Shown here: piece by piece, positions 15,780 through 24,052 of the stretch
Position numbering within the stretch: the first letter of the stretch is position 1
How the letters are laid out: each line of letters opens with the position of its first letter
The notes under the pieces: model-generated
The model's database searches: none
What the model was told of the DNA's origin: nothing
What the model saw: the letters and a program-made list of their open reading frames with translations, nothing else
Position numbers and translations under genes: made by a program
Source of the DNA: a bacterium
GTDB lineage: Bacteria > Electryoneota > Electryoneia > Electryoneales > Electryoneaceae
Length of the DNA stretch: 64,000 bases
Assembly: GCA_020444265.1 (NCBI GenBank)
Contig: JAHLLH010000002.1
Span: 124,001-188,000 of the forward strand
Reading direction: 5' to 3'

Positions 15780-17846
15780 ATGTCCCTGCTTAATCCACTT
15801 TTGCTGGGTGGGCTGCTGCTGGCGACGCTGCCGATCCTGATCCACCTGCTGGCACGCCGTCGCTTGAAGCGTCAACCCTTTTCCACGTTGGATTTTCTGC
15901 AACGGTTGCAGACGAAACGGATGAAACAACTCCGTATGCGTCAATGGTTGCTGCTGCTCCTGCGCACCCTCGCGGTCCTTCTGCTGGCCTTGGCGTTCTT
16001 GCGTCCGGTAATCAGCGACCAGGCCGGGTTGGGTGCGGGGTCCAGCGAGAGTGTTTTGCTGGTGGATTTGTCGGCCTCGATGGTGGCGCGCGGGGCGGAA
16101 AGTGAAACCCCGCTCGACCGTATTCGGGACACGATCCGTGACCTCTGGCCCGCTTTCGAGCGTGTTTCACTGGTGGTGATGGACAAGGACGGCAGCCGAG
16201 ACATCACCCCTCGGGCCGCAGGAGGAAGCGCGCCCGCCTGGATCGATCGGCTCGCGGTCGATGGCCGTTCAGAATCGTTGAGCAGCGGCTGGAACCGTGC
16301 CGTGGAACGTCTCGAGGAGAGCGACGCTGCAACCCGTGAGTTGATCCTGCTTTCCGACTTCACCGGACCCGGGCTCGACTCTCTGCCAGAGCTACCGCAG
16401 GGGACACGCCTCTACCATCTCAACCTCGCGTCCCGGGCCTCGGTCACCAACGCTTACATTCGTGAGACACGATTCAGCGATGCGGTGCTGCGTCCCGGTG
16501 CAACAACCTCACTTGAGGTGGTCGCGGAGGTAAGCGGTACCGACGAGCCGGTCCGTTGCATCGTCACCGTCACTCTTGATGGCCGTCGTGTCGCAGAGGG
16601 CGAGATCGAGCTGACCCCTTCCGCACCCTCGACCATTTCCTTCCCGGTACAAGTGCCCGATGCCGGCCAGCATGCGGGCGAGGTAGCCCTCGAACTGAAC
16701 GATGCTCTCGCCTCAGATAATCGTTTTCCCTTCCTTTTGCAAGTACCCGGCAGCCGCCGAGTCCTGCTGACCGGGGATGATGTTCAGGCCTTGCGTTACA
16801 TGGAATTGGCCCTCGACCCGGAGGGACGGCAGAGCGCATTCGAGGTGGAAATCCGTCCGGGACGAGTCCGTGCCGGTGAATTGAGCGCAGTGGATGTCGT
16901 GGTAGTTGCGGGATGGCAAAACCCGGACGCCGCGACGGCGCGTCAATTAGCGCAGTTTGTTCGCGATGGCGGAGGGTTGTGGATATTGTTGGATGACCGC
17001 ACCGACCTGGGCCGTTTGAGCCGAACCTTGCTGGCCGAGGTGGGCTTTGCGCCCCTTGCCGACGAACGAGGGCGATCCAACTCGGTCACCCAGTGGGAAG
17101 ACATGGACCTCGACCACCCGGCGCTACGTTCCCTCTTCGATGGAGAGGGGCAGTATGACCGTCCTGCGGTGGGTCGTCTCTACACAGCCCACGCAGGCAA
17201 GGGTGAACGTGCGATCATCCGTGTCAGTGATGGCCGTCCCTTCCTGCTGGAACGGTCCCTTGGCGGTGGACGTGCCTGGTTGACACCCAGTGCGGCGAAT
17301 CGCAGCTGGACCGACTGGCCCATCTCTGGCGTTTTTGCACCCCTGGTGCAACAGGGGGTTTCCTACCTCGCAGGGGATGCGGTTCATGGTGGCAGCGAGG
17401 TACGTTGCGGCGAGACGATTGTCTGGCAGACACCCATCGAGGGAGAGGGACGATCTGTCGAAGCGATTGACCCGCTGGGCAACCGTGTTCCTGCGTTCCC
17501 TGAATTTCGCGAGGGACGGCAGGCGTATGTGACCAGTGCGACCCTCTGGCCCGGTCATTACCGTCTTCAGGTTGACGGCATTGAGCAGGAGGAGGCCGCG
17601 GTACATGTACCCGCGACCGAAAGCAGGCTCGCCGTAGAGAGTATTCCTGCCTGGGCGGGTCGTGAATTGAGCGGAAGTGGCAGCGAAACCCTGGCGGAAA
17701 CCCTTCAGCAGGCTCGCACAGGTCGCGAGTTGAGTACGCTAATCCTGATCGCGGTGCTGCTGCTGCTGGTGGCCGAAACCATTGTTGCACGGGAAGGCAA
17801 ACCACGTCCCGAACGATCCATGCGAGAATCTTCTACAACAGCCTAG
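15780..17846 (+). CDS. BatA-domain / VWA-domain membrane protein
   Basis: 688 residues. Residues 1-78 are the BatA N-terminal module: helix at 5-25, the basic linker ARRRLKRQPFSTLDFL, and a second helix at 58-78. A von Willebrand A domain follows, with the metal-site DxSxS motif in LLVDLSASM and Asp in LILLSDFTG. The middle (VDVVVVAGWQNPD, FVRDGGGLWILLDD) resembles a glutamine-amidotransferase-like domain often found in these long BatA proteins. A last helix lies near residue 655. Members are found in Bat/MoxR gene sets and relatives, whose functions are poorly defined; here no MoxR ATPase or DUF58 gene is adjacent, so the protein stands alone. Confidence 0.85.
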   Translation: MSLLNPLLLGGLLLATLPILIHLLARRRLKRQPFSTLDFLQRLQTKRMKQLRMRQWLLLLLRTLAVLLLALAFLRPVISDQAGLGAGSSESVLLVDLSASMVARGAESETPLDRIRDTIRDLWPAFERVSLVVMDKDGSRDITPRAAGGSAPAWIDRLAVDGRSESLSSGWNRAVERLEESDAATRELILLSDFTGPGLDSLPELPQGTRLYHLNLASRASVTNAYIRETRFSDAVLRPGATTSLEVVAEVSGTDEPVRCIVTVTLDGRRVAEGEIELTPSAPSTISFPVQVPDAGQHAGEVALELNDALASDNRFPFLLQVPGSRRVLLTGDDVQALRYMELALDPEGRQSAFEVEIRPGRVRAGELSAVDVVVVAGWQNPDAATARQLAQFVRDGGGLWILLDDRTDLGRLSRTLLAEVGFAPLADERGRSNSVTQWEDMDLDHPALRSLFDGEGQYDRPAVGRLYTAHAGKGERAIIRVSDGRPFLLERSLGGGRAWLTPSAANRSWTDWPISGVFAPLVQQGVSYLAGDAVHGGSEVRCGETIVWQTPIEGEGRSVEAIDPLGNRVPAFPEFREGRQAYVTSATLWPGHYRLQVDGIEQEEAAVHVPATESRLAVESIPAWAGRELSGSGSETLAETLQQARTGRELSTLILIAVLLLLVAETIVAREGKPRPERSMRESSTTA

Positions 17847-17963
17847 ATGATCTTTTTGTGCCTGGCTTCCAGGCCTGACACACAATCGCACGGCACATGT
17901 GCGAAGAGTGCGTCAAACGTGGGCGTCTGACGCAACAACACAAGCAACAAGCCGACGGTATAG

Positions 17964-19265
17964 ATGATTGAAATAGAACACAAGAAGCCAGGGGATCGTG
18001 AAAAAGCGGTCCTTGTCAGCGTGATTCGTGCCGGGACCGCCGCCTGGGTGGCCGAGGATCATCTGGATGAACTCTCTGCGTTGGCGGACACTGCCGGGGC
18101 GGACGAGGTGGCACGGGTGATGCAGCCACGCATGAAACCAGACCCCGCCACCTTCATTGGTACAGGCAAGGTGAGCGAGGTGACCCAGATAGCCGCGCAG
18201 CACGAGGCGGGCCTGGTCATCTTTGATGATGACCTCACCCCGGTTCAGATGCGCAACCTCGAACAGAAGCTGAAACGGAAAGTAGTCGACCGCAGCGGCC
18301 TGATCCTCGACATCTTCGCAAGCCGTGCGCGGACACGTGAAGCCAAGGTGCAGGTCGAACTGGCCCAGCTCGAGTATTACTACCCTCGTCTGACGAAAAT
18401 GTGGTCCCACCTGAAGGGTTCGCAGGGTGGTATTGGTTTCCGTGGCCCAGGTGAAACCCAGCTTGAGGTGGACCGCCGTGCTGTCCAGCGACGTATTTCT
18501 GCCCTGAAAAAAGACTTGGGCAAAATTGCCAAGCAGCGTGCAACAAGGCGGAAAGGCCGTCGCAGCACTCCTACAGTCGCCTTGGTTGGCTATACCAACG
18601 TCGGCAAGTCCACCCTGCTGAATGCCTTGTCGGGAAGCGACGATGCCTTTGTCGAGAACCGTCTTTTCGCCACGCTCGACTCCAAGGTCCGCCGTGTCGA
18701 GCAGAACCGTGGCAAACCGATCCTGGTGATTGATACAGTTGGTTTCATTCGCAAGCTTCCGCATCATCTTGTTGCATCGTTCCGCTCAACGCTGGAAGAG
18801 GCTCAGGATGCCGATGTGCTGGTCCATGTCGCCGACATTTCACACCCCCATGTCGAAACTCAGATGGAGCAGACGCTCAAGGTGCTGGCGGAATTGGGCC
18901 TGAAAGAGAAGACGACTCTGACCATTTTCAACAAGACCGACCGGGTCCCCTCACCCGGCGTGCTGGACAAGATGAAAGAAACCTATCCACATGCGCTTTT
19001 CCTCTCTGCCACCACCGGACTCCGTTTGTGGCAGCTTGTTGAACGGCTCGAAGCGATGCTCTATGTAGGCTACATGGAGGTGGATCTCGAGGTGACCCCC
19101 GATCAGCTCAGCAAGCTCGAATCGGCCGAAGGAGATGTTCAGCTTCAGAACAAGGAATGGACGGAAGGAAGCATCCGTCTGACCCTCACCGGGAGTAAGT
19201 CGGACGTGCAGCGGGCGCTCAACCGGGCGGGGTTGCATCCGGACAGTGGTGAAAGAAAAAGATAG
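17964..19265 (+). CDS. hflX: GTPase HflX
   Basis: 433 residues. N-terminal HflX domain (residues 1-195) including GTGKVSEV and the GPGETQLEVDRR segment, then the G domain: G1 GYTNVGKST, G3 DTVGFIRKLPHHLV and G4 NKTD. HflX binds the 50S subunit and splits or rescues stalled ribosomes, notably under heat stress. The C-terminal extension after residue 360 is typical. The start at 17964 has a weak ribosome site, but the N-terminal alignment fits. Confidence 0.95.
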   Translation: MIEIEHKKPGDREKAVLVSVIRAGTAAWVAEDHLDELSALADTAGADEVARVMQPRMKPDPATFIGTGKVSEVTQIAAQHEAGLVIFDDDLTPVQMRNLEQKLKRKVVDRSGLILDIFASRARTREAKVQVELAQLEYYYPRLTKMWSHLKGSQGGIGFRGPGETQLEVDRRAVQRRISALKKDLGKIAKQRATRRKGRRSTPTVALVGYTNVGKSTLLNALSGSDDAFVENRLFATLDSKVRRVEQNRGKPILVIDTVGFIRKLPHHLVASFRSTLEEAQDADVLVHVADISHPHVETQMEQTLKVLAELGLKEKTTLTIFNKTDRVPSPGVLDKMKETYPHALFLSATTGLRLWQLVERLEAMLYVGYMEVDLEVTPDQLSKLESAEGDVQLQNKEWTEGSIRLTLTGSKSDVQRALNRAGLHPDSGERKR

Positions 19266-19463
19266 TAGAAAAGTCCCTCTTCTAATAGTGCAAGAGGTGA
19301 GGCGAGAACTTGGCAGAACGGTTTGCACGTGCTTGTTTTTCTAAAGATTCCTTCGTTCCTTAACTGACAGGGGTACCCGTTTCCTTCAGGGTAGCTGCAC
19401 GGATCGCGACCCGAAATCTCGCTCCCATCACCGATCTTGTCGAGAACCAGTTTTGGGGATGTG

Positions 19464-21641
19464 ATGCAAGGAATGTCAGAAGCAGGCGCAAAATCTAATC
19501 CAAGGTTACCTTTCTCTCGTTCGGCCCAAGGCATTGCCCTGATCTATTTAATCCTCTCCGTCTGCTGGATTCTTCTCTCCGATGCTTTTTTCCTTCGTTT
19601 TGCTACGACACCACGTGAGTTAACACTTATTCAGACCTTTAAAGGGTGGTTTTTTGTAACCGTCACAGCTGTCATCGTCTATTTCCTTGTCCGTTCAAGC
19701 CTGAAAAAGGTGCGTGAATCTGAACAGCAACTGGCTCACCAACGCTCTGAAGTGGACCTGATCATTCGCAACCTGCCCGGCATGCTCTACCGTGCCAAGG
19801 CATCTGACAGGTATCCGATTGAGTACGCCTCAAATGGCGCGGAACGCCTGGCAGGCCGCCCGTTGAGTCAGTTTGAAGACAAGGGGGTCTCACTGCTTGA
19901 TCTGGTAGAGGAGGAAGATCGGGACGAGCTTCTGCACAAACTGGAACGAGCCAAGGAATACGGAACCACTTTCCATGCGATTCATCGGATCAAACGACCT
20001 AATGGGGGAATCCGTCACGTGCTGCACGACGGCCGTTTCCAGAAAGGTGAAGCAGGTGCGGAGGCTTGGCTGGAAGGATTGTTGACGGATATAACGGCGG
20101 AGATCGAAAGCCTGCAATCACTGCGGGACAGTGAAGAGCGTCTCCGTGCAGTTATAGAGAGATCGAGCGACGCGATCTACATTTTCCAGGGAGATCAGTT
20201 CGTCCTCGCCAACCCCCGCTTCCTCGAGATGTACGGTTACTCGGCGGACGAGTTTTATACGCCCGGATTCAATTTTCTCCAGATGGTCGCCCCCGAGGAC
20301 CGAGAGTTGGTCCAGCGCTTACAGGGCGAGTTCGAGAAGACGACCTCCGTACCAACGTCGGTTACCGTTTTCTGCCTGCGAAAGGACGGAACTCGTATCC
20401 AGGTGGAGGGCAGCATCTCGGTTGTCGATTGGGATGGTAAGCCGGCCATCCTTGCAATCCTGCGTGATGTAACCCAGACGCGCAAGATGGAAAAGCTGAT
20501 GAGCGAGTCCCAGAGGCTCGAATCGGTAGGCCGTCTCGCAGGCGGGGTGGCACATGATTTCAACAATCTGCTGACGTCGGTCACAGGAAATGCGGAACTG
20601 GCAGAATACAAGGCGGAGAACGGGCAGGATGTCCATGAAGAGCTGCGCGAAATCCGGAAGATTGTCGGTATCGCCTCCTCCCTGACCCATCGCCTTCTCA
20701 CTTTCAGCCGTCAACAGCCCACCGAAGCGAAGCCTGTTAGTCTGAACGACCTGATGTCGGACATTGTCATTCTCGTACAACGGTTGATCGGTCCGAACAT
20801 CCGGCTGGAGATGGACCTCGCGGAGAACATCGGGAATGTGATGGCAGATGGCGCCGAGATGGAACAGGTGTTGATCAACCTTGCGGTGAATGCGCGTGAT
20901 GCAATGGCACGAAGTGGAGGCGCCCTCACTATACGGACGCGCGAGGTGACCTTGACCGAGGAAACCACAACCCTTTCCACCATCAAACTGAAACCGGGAC
21001 ACTATGTCCTGCTACAAGTTGAGGATACCGGGGAAGGGATGACGACTGCAGTGCGGGAACGCATCTTCGAGCCCTTCTTCACCACGAAAGATCAGGATCA
21101 TGGAACCGGGTTCGGTTTGGCGACGGTGTATGGTATCGTCAGCCAGGCGGGTGGCGGGATTCATGTTGAAAGTATTGTAAATGAGGGCAGCGTATTTACG
21201 ATCTACCTGCCATCGCTGGAACCGGAAGCAGTGGCGAAGGGTATCCCGGAGAATGAAAGCGGCATCCTGGATAGTGAGGTCAGTGTCCTGCTGGTGGATG
21301 ATGATGAGACCGTACGGAAAATGCTGGTCAAATCAATGAGCGCCTACGGGATCCATTCTGAGGCGGCATCCGATGGGGAAACGGCCATTTCAGCCCTTGA
21401 AAAGCGCGAGAGTCCTGTCGATCTGGTCATTACCGACGTTATGATGCCGGGGATGAACGGCATGGAACTGGCGCGTCATCTGCTTGACGCTTACCCGAAG
21501 ACGAAGATCATCCTGATGTCGGGGTACACCAGCGATGTGGCGGACGAGATCTTGCTGGCCGACCCACGAGTAACCTTCCTGGGTAAGCCGGTTGGCCCGA
21601 AACGGCTCACCCAGCAAATCCGCGAAATCTTGACCAGCTAG
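19464..21641 (+). CDS. Membrane PAS hybrid histidine kinase with C-terminal receiver
   Basis: 725 residues from the ATG at 19464 (GGGG five bases upstream); an upstream TTG at 19437 is possible. Two membrane helices occupy about residues 20-75 with only a short loop, so sensing is probably cytoplasmic. Two PAS domains follow (around LPGMLYRAK and AVIERSSDAIYIF), then a HisKA helix with the phosphorylated His in [12 protein letters not shown] (about 362), an HATPase domain (NARDAM, DTGEGM, GTGFGLATVYGIV), and a receiver with VSVLLVDDD and the acceptor Asp in ITDVMMPGMNG (about 657). It autophosphorylates and passes phosphate to its own receiver. No DNA-binding partner is adjacent. Two relatives are encoded at 51.7-55.8 kb. 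Confidence 0.9.
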   Translation: MQGMSEAGAKSNPRLPFSRSAQGIALIYLILSVCWILLSDAFFLRFATTPRELTLIQTFKGWFFVTVTAVIVYFLVRSSLKKVRESEQQLAHQRSEVDLIIRNLPGMLYRAKASDRYPIEYASNGAERLAGRPLSQFEDKGVSLLDLVEEEDRDELLHKLERAKEYGTTFHAIHRIKRPNGGIRHVLHDGRFQKGEAGAEAWLEGLLTDITAEIESLQSLRDSEERLRAVIERSSDAIYIFQGDQFVLANPRFLEMYGYSADEFYTPGFNFLQMVAPEDRELVQRLQGEFEKTTSVPTSVTVFCLRKDGTRIQVEGSISVVDWDGKPAILAILRDVTQTRKMEKLMSESQRLESVGRLAGGVAHDFNNLLTSVTGNAELAEYKAENGQDVHEELREIRKIVGIASSLTHRLLTFSRQQPTEAKPVSLNDLMSDIVILVQRLIGPNIRLEMDLAENIGNVMADGAEMEQVLINLAVNARDAMARSGGALTIRTREVTLTEETTTLSTIKLKPGHYVLLQVEDTGEGMTTAVRERIFEPFFTTKDQDHGTGFGLATVYGIVSQAGGGIHVESIVNEGSVFTIYLPSLEPEAVAKGIPENESGILDSEVSVLLVDDDETVRKMLVKSMSAYGIHSEAASDGETAISALEKRESPVDLVITDVMMPGMNGMELARHLLDAYPKTKIILMSGYTSDVADEILLADPRVTFLGKPVGPKRLTQQIREILTS

Positions 21642-22735
21642 CGGTCAGTTTTCCACCCTTCCCGCTCAAACATCTCGTACAACGATCCGACCACGTTGCG
21701 AACATCGTGTCGCTTCACCACCCAGTCGCGACCCTCTTCCCCCTTCTGAAGACGATACTCCCTGTCCTCGATCAAACGAACCAGTTCCTGTTCGAGAGTA
21801 TCACTCGTGACCGGGACAAAGGGATGGTCGGGAATAAAATCGACCATCTGTGGGACCATGCTGGTACAGGTCGGGATGCCGAGGGAGAGGTATTCGACGC
21901 TGCTCATCCCGTACCCCCACCCCCCGGTGTCCGCAATCTGGTCGATGGCGATGTCGCAGGTGGCCTTTAACTTCATCGCCTCGTCGTACGGCATGTTTTC
22001 GATCAACACCAGCTCGACCGGGTGCGTTTTTTCCAGCTTGCGGACCACCTCGATGATCCGGTCGGTTCCCTTGAAAGCTCTGACTCGAGCCGTATGCACA
22101 ATCCGCAGTTTGTCGCCACGGGGTCGCTCGGTGGGTTTCACCGCCTCTGTGTCAAAGGGCAGGAAGAGGTACTCGAGGCGAGAGTCCATCTCGAGCAAAT
22201 CGACTTCGCTGGTCAATCGCAAGCCGAGATGCTGGTCCACCTGGGGGTAGATGCCACGATTGCGCATGTCGCTACCGTGGTAAAACGCCACCATCGGCTT
22301 GCCTCGCAGCCCCCATCGCTTCACGATGCGAGCATCACGGAAAAACCCGGCCCCCTGGTCCAACCAGACAAAGTCGTAGTCGTCAAGCTGGTACTTCCTG
22401 AATGCCGCCTGCACCTTCGGGGCGATCACCAAGTCACGCAGGGCGAAAAAGGCTGTTGCAAGCGGGCTGGGGGAATGCCACCAGGGAGGGCGTTCTTCAA
22501 TCGGCGTGTCATCGGCGAGGGGACCGCGAGTGATCCGATGCAACAATTTTCGAGAGTTGATGATCAGCTTGTTGTCCGGCTGCAAAGGCAGGTCGAGACA
22601 GATGTCCTCCTCGAAGCCGAATGGACTGCGGAAGAGGGTCACGATGCGGCATTCATGCCCCCTTCTGCGGTGTTCACGTTGCATCAGGGTCAGGGCGCCG
22701 GTGACATGGTAGGGCGCGACACAGAGAATCTTCAT
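21638..22735 (-). CDS. GT-B fold glycosyltransferase (GT4-like)
   Basis: 365 residues from the ATG at 22735, which overlaps the stop of the preceding gene (ATGA). N-terminal MKILCVAPYHVTGALTLMQR and central KLRIVHTARVRAFKGTDRII are typical GT-B strands; the C-terminal region GMSSVEYLSLGIPTCTSMVP corresponds to the nucleotide-binding helix, with Glu in SSVEYL replacing the second Glu of EX7E. GFFRDARIV and FYHGSDMR fall in the acceptor half. Substrates are unknown. It is the last gene of a three-gene operon with an IF-2B-fold protein; its stop overlaps the convergent kinase gene end. Confidence 0.7.
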   Translation of the reverse strand: MKILCVAPYHVTGALTLMQREHRRRGHECRIVTLFRSPFGFEEDICLDLPLQPDNKLIINSRKLLHRITRGPLADDTPIEERPPWWHSPSPLATAFFALRDLVIAPKVQAAFRKYQLDDYDFVWLDQGAGFFRDARIVKRWGLRGKPMVAFYHGSDMRNRGIYPQVDQHLGLRLTSEVDLLEMDSRLEYLFLPFDTEAVKPTERPRGDKLRIVHTARVRAFKGTDRIIEVVRKLEKTHPVELVLIENMPYDEAMKLKATCDIAIDQIADTGGWGYGMSSVEYLSLGIPTCTSMVPQMVDFIPDHPFVPVTSDTLEQELVRLIEDREYRLQKGEEGRDWVVKRHDVRNVVGSLYEMFEREGWKTDR

Positions 22736-23637
22736 GGGTTGGGTGGCGCATCCATTTCGAGGATCGCTGCCTTGAGACGGTCTGAGGGAATGGGCAATTT
22801 GGCGCAATACTCTGCCGTTTGTTCAATCGTCCAGGCGCCCTCTTCGCAGCGGATCACATCCACATGGTTGAGACTGCCGGTTCCGAAGCTGAGCCAGCCG
22901 GTGTATTCAAAAATATCGTCGTAGGCATCATCATAGACATTGAACAGCGGCATCGCTTCCGGCGCGACCATCTTCTGGGTGGTGGTCCAGATTTCGACAC
23001 GGCTTCCCGCATTGTTCGCGAGCTGGGCCAGTGGACCGGACCCGATCTTGTTGATAAATGTTCGGCCGTCCAACGCGTCGCAGCCGAGGATCAGGTGGTC
23101 CAACCACCCTTTCCCGGCGATTTCGAAGAGGACGCTGTCGTAGAGGAGCTCCTTTTTCACCTTGAGTGCTTCGAAAGCGGACTGACCCTCGCCTCCTGGT
23201 TCCGAATAGCCGACTGTAGCACTGGCACAGGCGAGGTCTGCATCCTGCAACGCTTTCATACCTGCTTGGACCGTAGAGCTATCCGAGAAGAAACCCCAGT
23301 GATTGGCGGGGGTCGGTGGGTCAGCGACCAGTTTCTGCTTGAAGTGAAGCAGGGCGTTCTGCACCTCCTTGTGGAACGCTTGCGCGGCGTCCAAACACCC
23401 GCCCGGTCCGCCTTGTTCGATGCCGGCTTCAATGCGGGTGGCGAGGTTCAGGACCGGCGCCATGGCACGTTGGCCGCGCACGAGAAAGAGCAGGGCATCA
23501 TATAGCTCCTCGGCGGTGGCACTACCGGCCCGGGCAAAAGCCTGGGCGGCGCTGTCGGCAATGACAAGCGCGCCGTTGGCACGGTCACGCGCCGCATGGT
23601 TGAGATCATCGCGCCAATGGGCGCCCGGCTCAGCCAT
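22732..23637 (-). CDS. IF-2B-fold protein (eIF2B/MtnA/ribose-1,5-bisphosphate isomerase superfamily)
   Basis: 301 residues. The C-terminal half contains DHLILGCDALDGRTFINKIG followed by PLAQLANNAG, matching the superfamily pattern of a GxD, then NKIGT and a helix with alanines. The N-terminal half is helical. The superfamily includes sugar-phosphate isomerases and translation-factor subunits. Asp in GCDAL is kept, but I do not see the catalytic cysteine motif of MtnA, so methylthioribose-1-phosphate isomerase is unlikely. The start ATG overlaps the end of the small upstream gene by eight bases, and the stop overlaps the glycosyltransferase start, implying one translationally coupled operon. 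Confidence 0.7.
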   Translation of the reverse strand: MAEPGAHWRDDLNHAARDRANGALVIADSAAQAFARAGSATAEELYDALLFLVRGQRAMAPVLNLATRIEAGIEQGGPGGCLDAAQAFHKEVQNALLHFKQKLVADPPTPANHWGFFSDSSTVQAGMKALQDADLACASATVGYSEPGGEGQSAFEALKVKKELLYDSVLFEIAGKGWLDHLILGCDALDGRTFINKIGSGPLAQLANNAGSRVEIWTTTQKMVAPEAMPLFNVYDDAYDDIFEYTGWLSFGTGSLNHVDVIRCEEGAWTIEQTAEYCAKLPIPSDRLKAAILEMDAPPNP

Positions 23638-23857
23638 TGCTCTTGTAAATGCTCGTCATATCGAAATCATAGAAATCCGGCATACAGTACCGGCACCCCT
23701 GGGCTTCCTTGTTCAGCGGATCATTGAGGTATCGTTTGACACCATCAAGGGTATAAATCTTCTTCCGGTTGTCCTTGGGGATCTTTGTAATCTTGCACTC
23801 GTGCTGGGGACGCGCCATGTCGTGAACGACATTGGTATCAAGATCCACCACCCACAT
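23630..23857 (-). CDS. Small cysteine-containing protein, first gene of IF-2B/GT operon
   Basis: 75 residues from the ATG at 23857, chosen for the strong GGAGGAG site four bases upstream; the longer open frame (to 24262) overlaps the divergent addB start and lacks a site. Features: Cys at 21, and CRYCMPDFYDFDM near the C-terminus, a CxxC pair in an aromatic-acidic context. I do not recognise the family. Its tight overlap with the IF-2B-fold gene suggests a small partner or regulator. Confidence 0.7.
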   Translation of the reverse strand: MWVVDLDTNVVHDMARPQHECKITKIPKDNRKKIYTLDGVKRYLNDPLNKEAQGCRYCMPDFYDFDMTSIYKSNG

Positions 23858-24052
23858 GATCTCCTCCGGGATGAACTGAGAAACGGATGCTCTTGTTGTT
23901 TTATTCAAAGTACACGCGGGTCCTGAAGTACGCAAGCAGCGGACCCCTGTCGATGGTGGATGACTGGCAGGTGTCCCCAGGTGCCCGCAGCAGGGTTTGA
24001 CCAGACCATGGTGACCGCTGGCGGCACTCGGGAGCAGGTTGTACCTTCGGGC

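Noticed and set aside
19311-19328. Sigma-54-like TTGGCAGAACGGTTTGCA upstream of the hybrid kinase
   Set aside because: The distance between the GG and GC dinucleotides is one base too long, which sigma-54 promoters do not tolerate.
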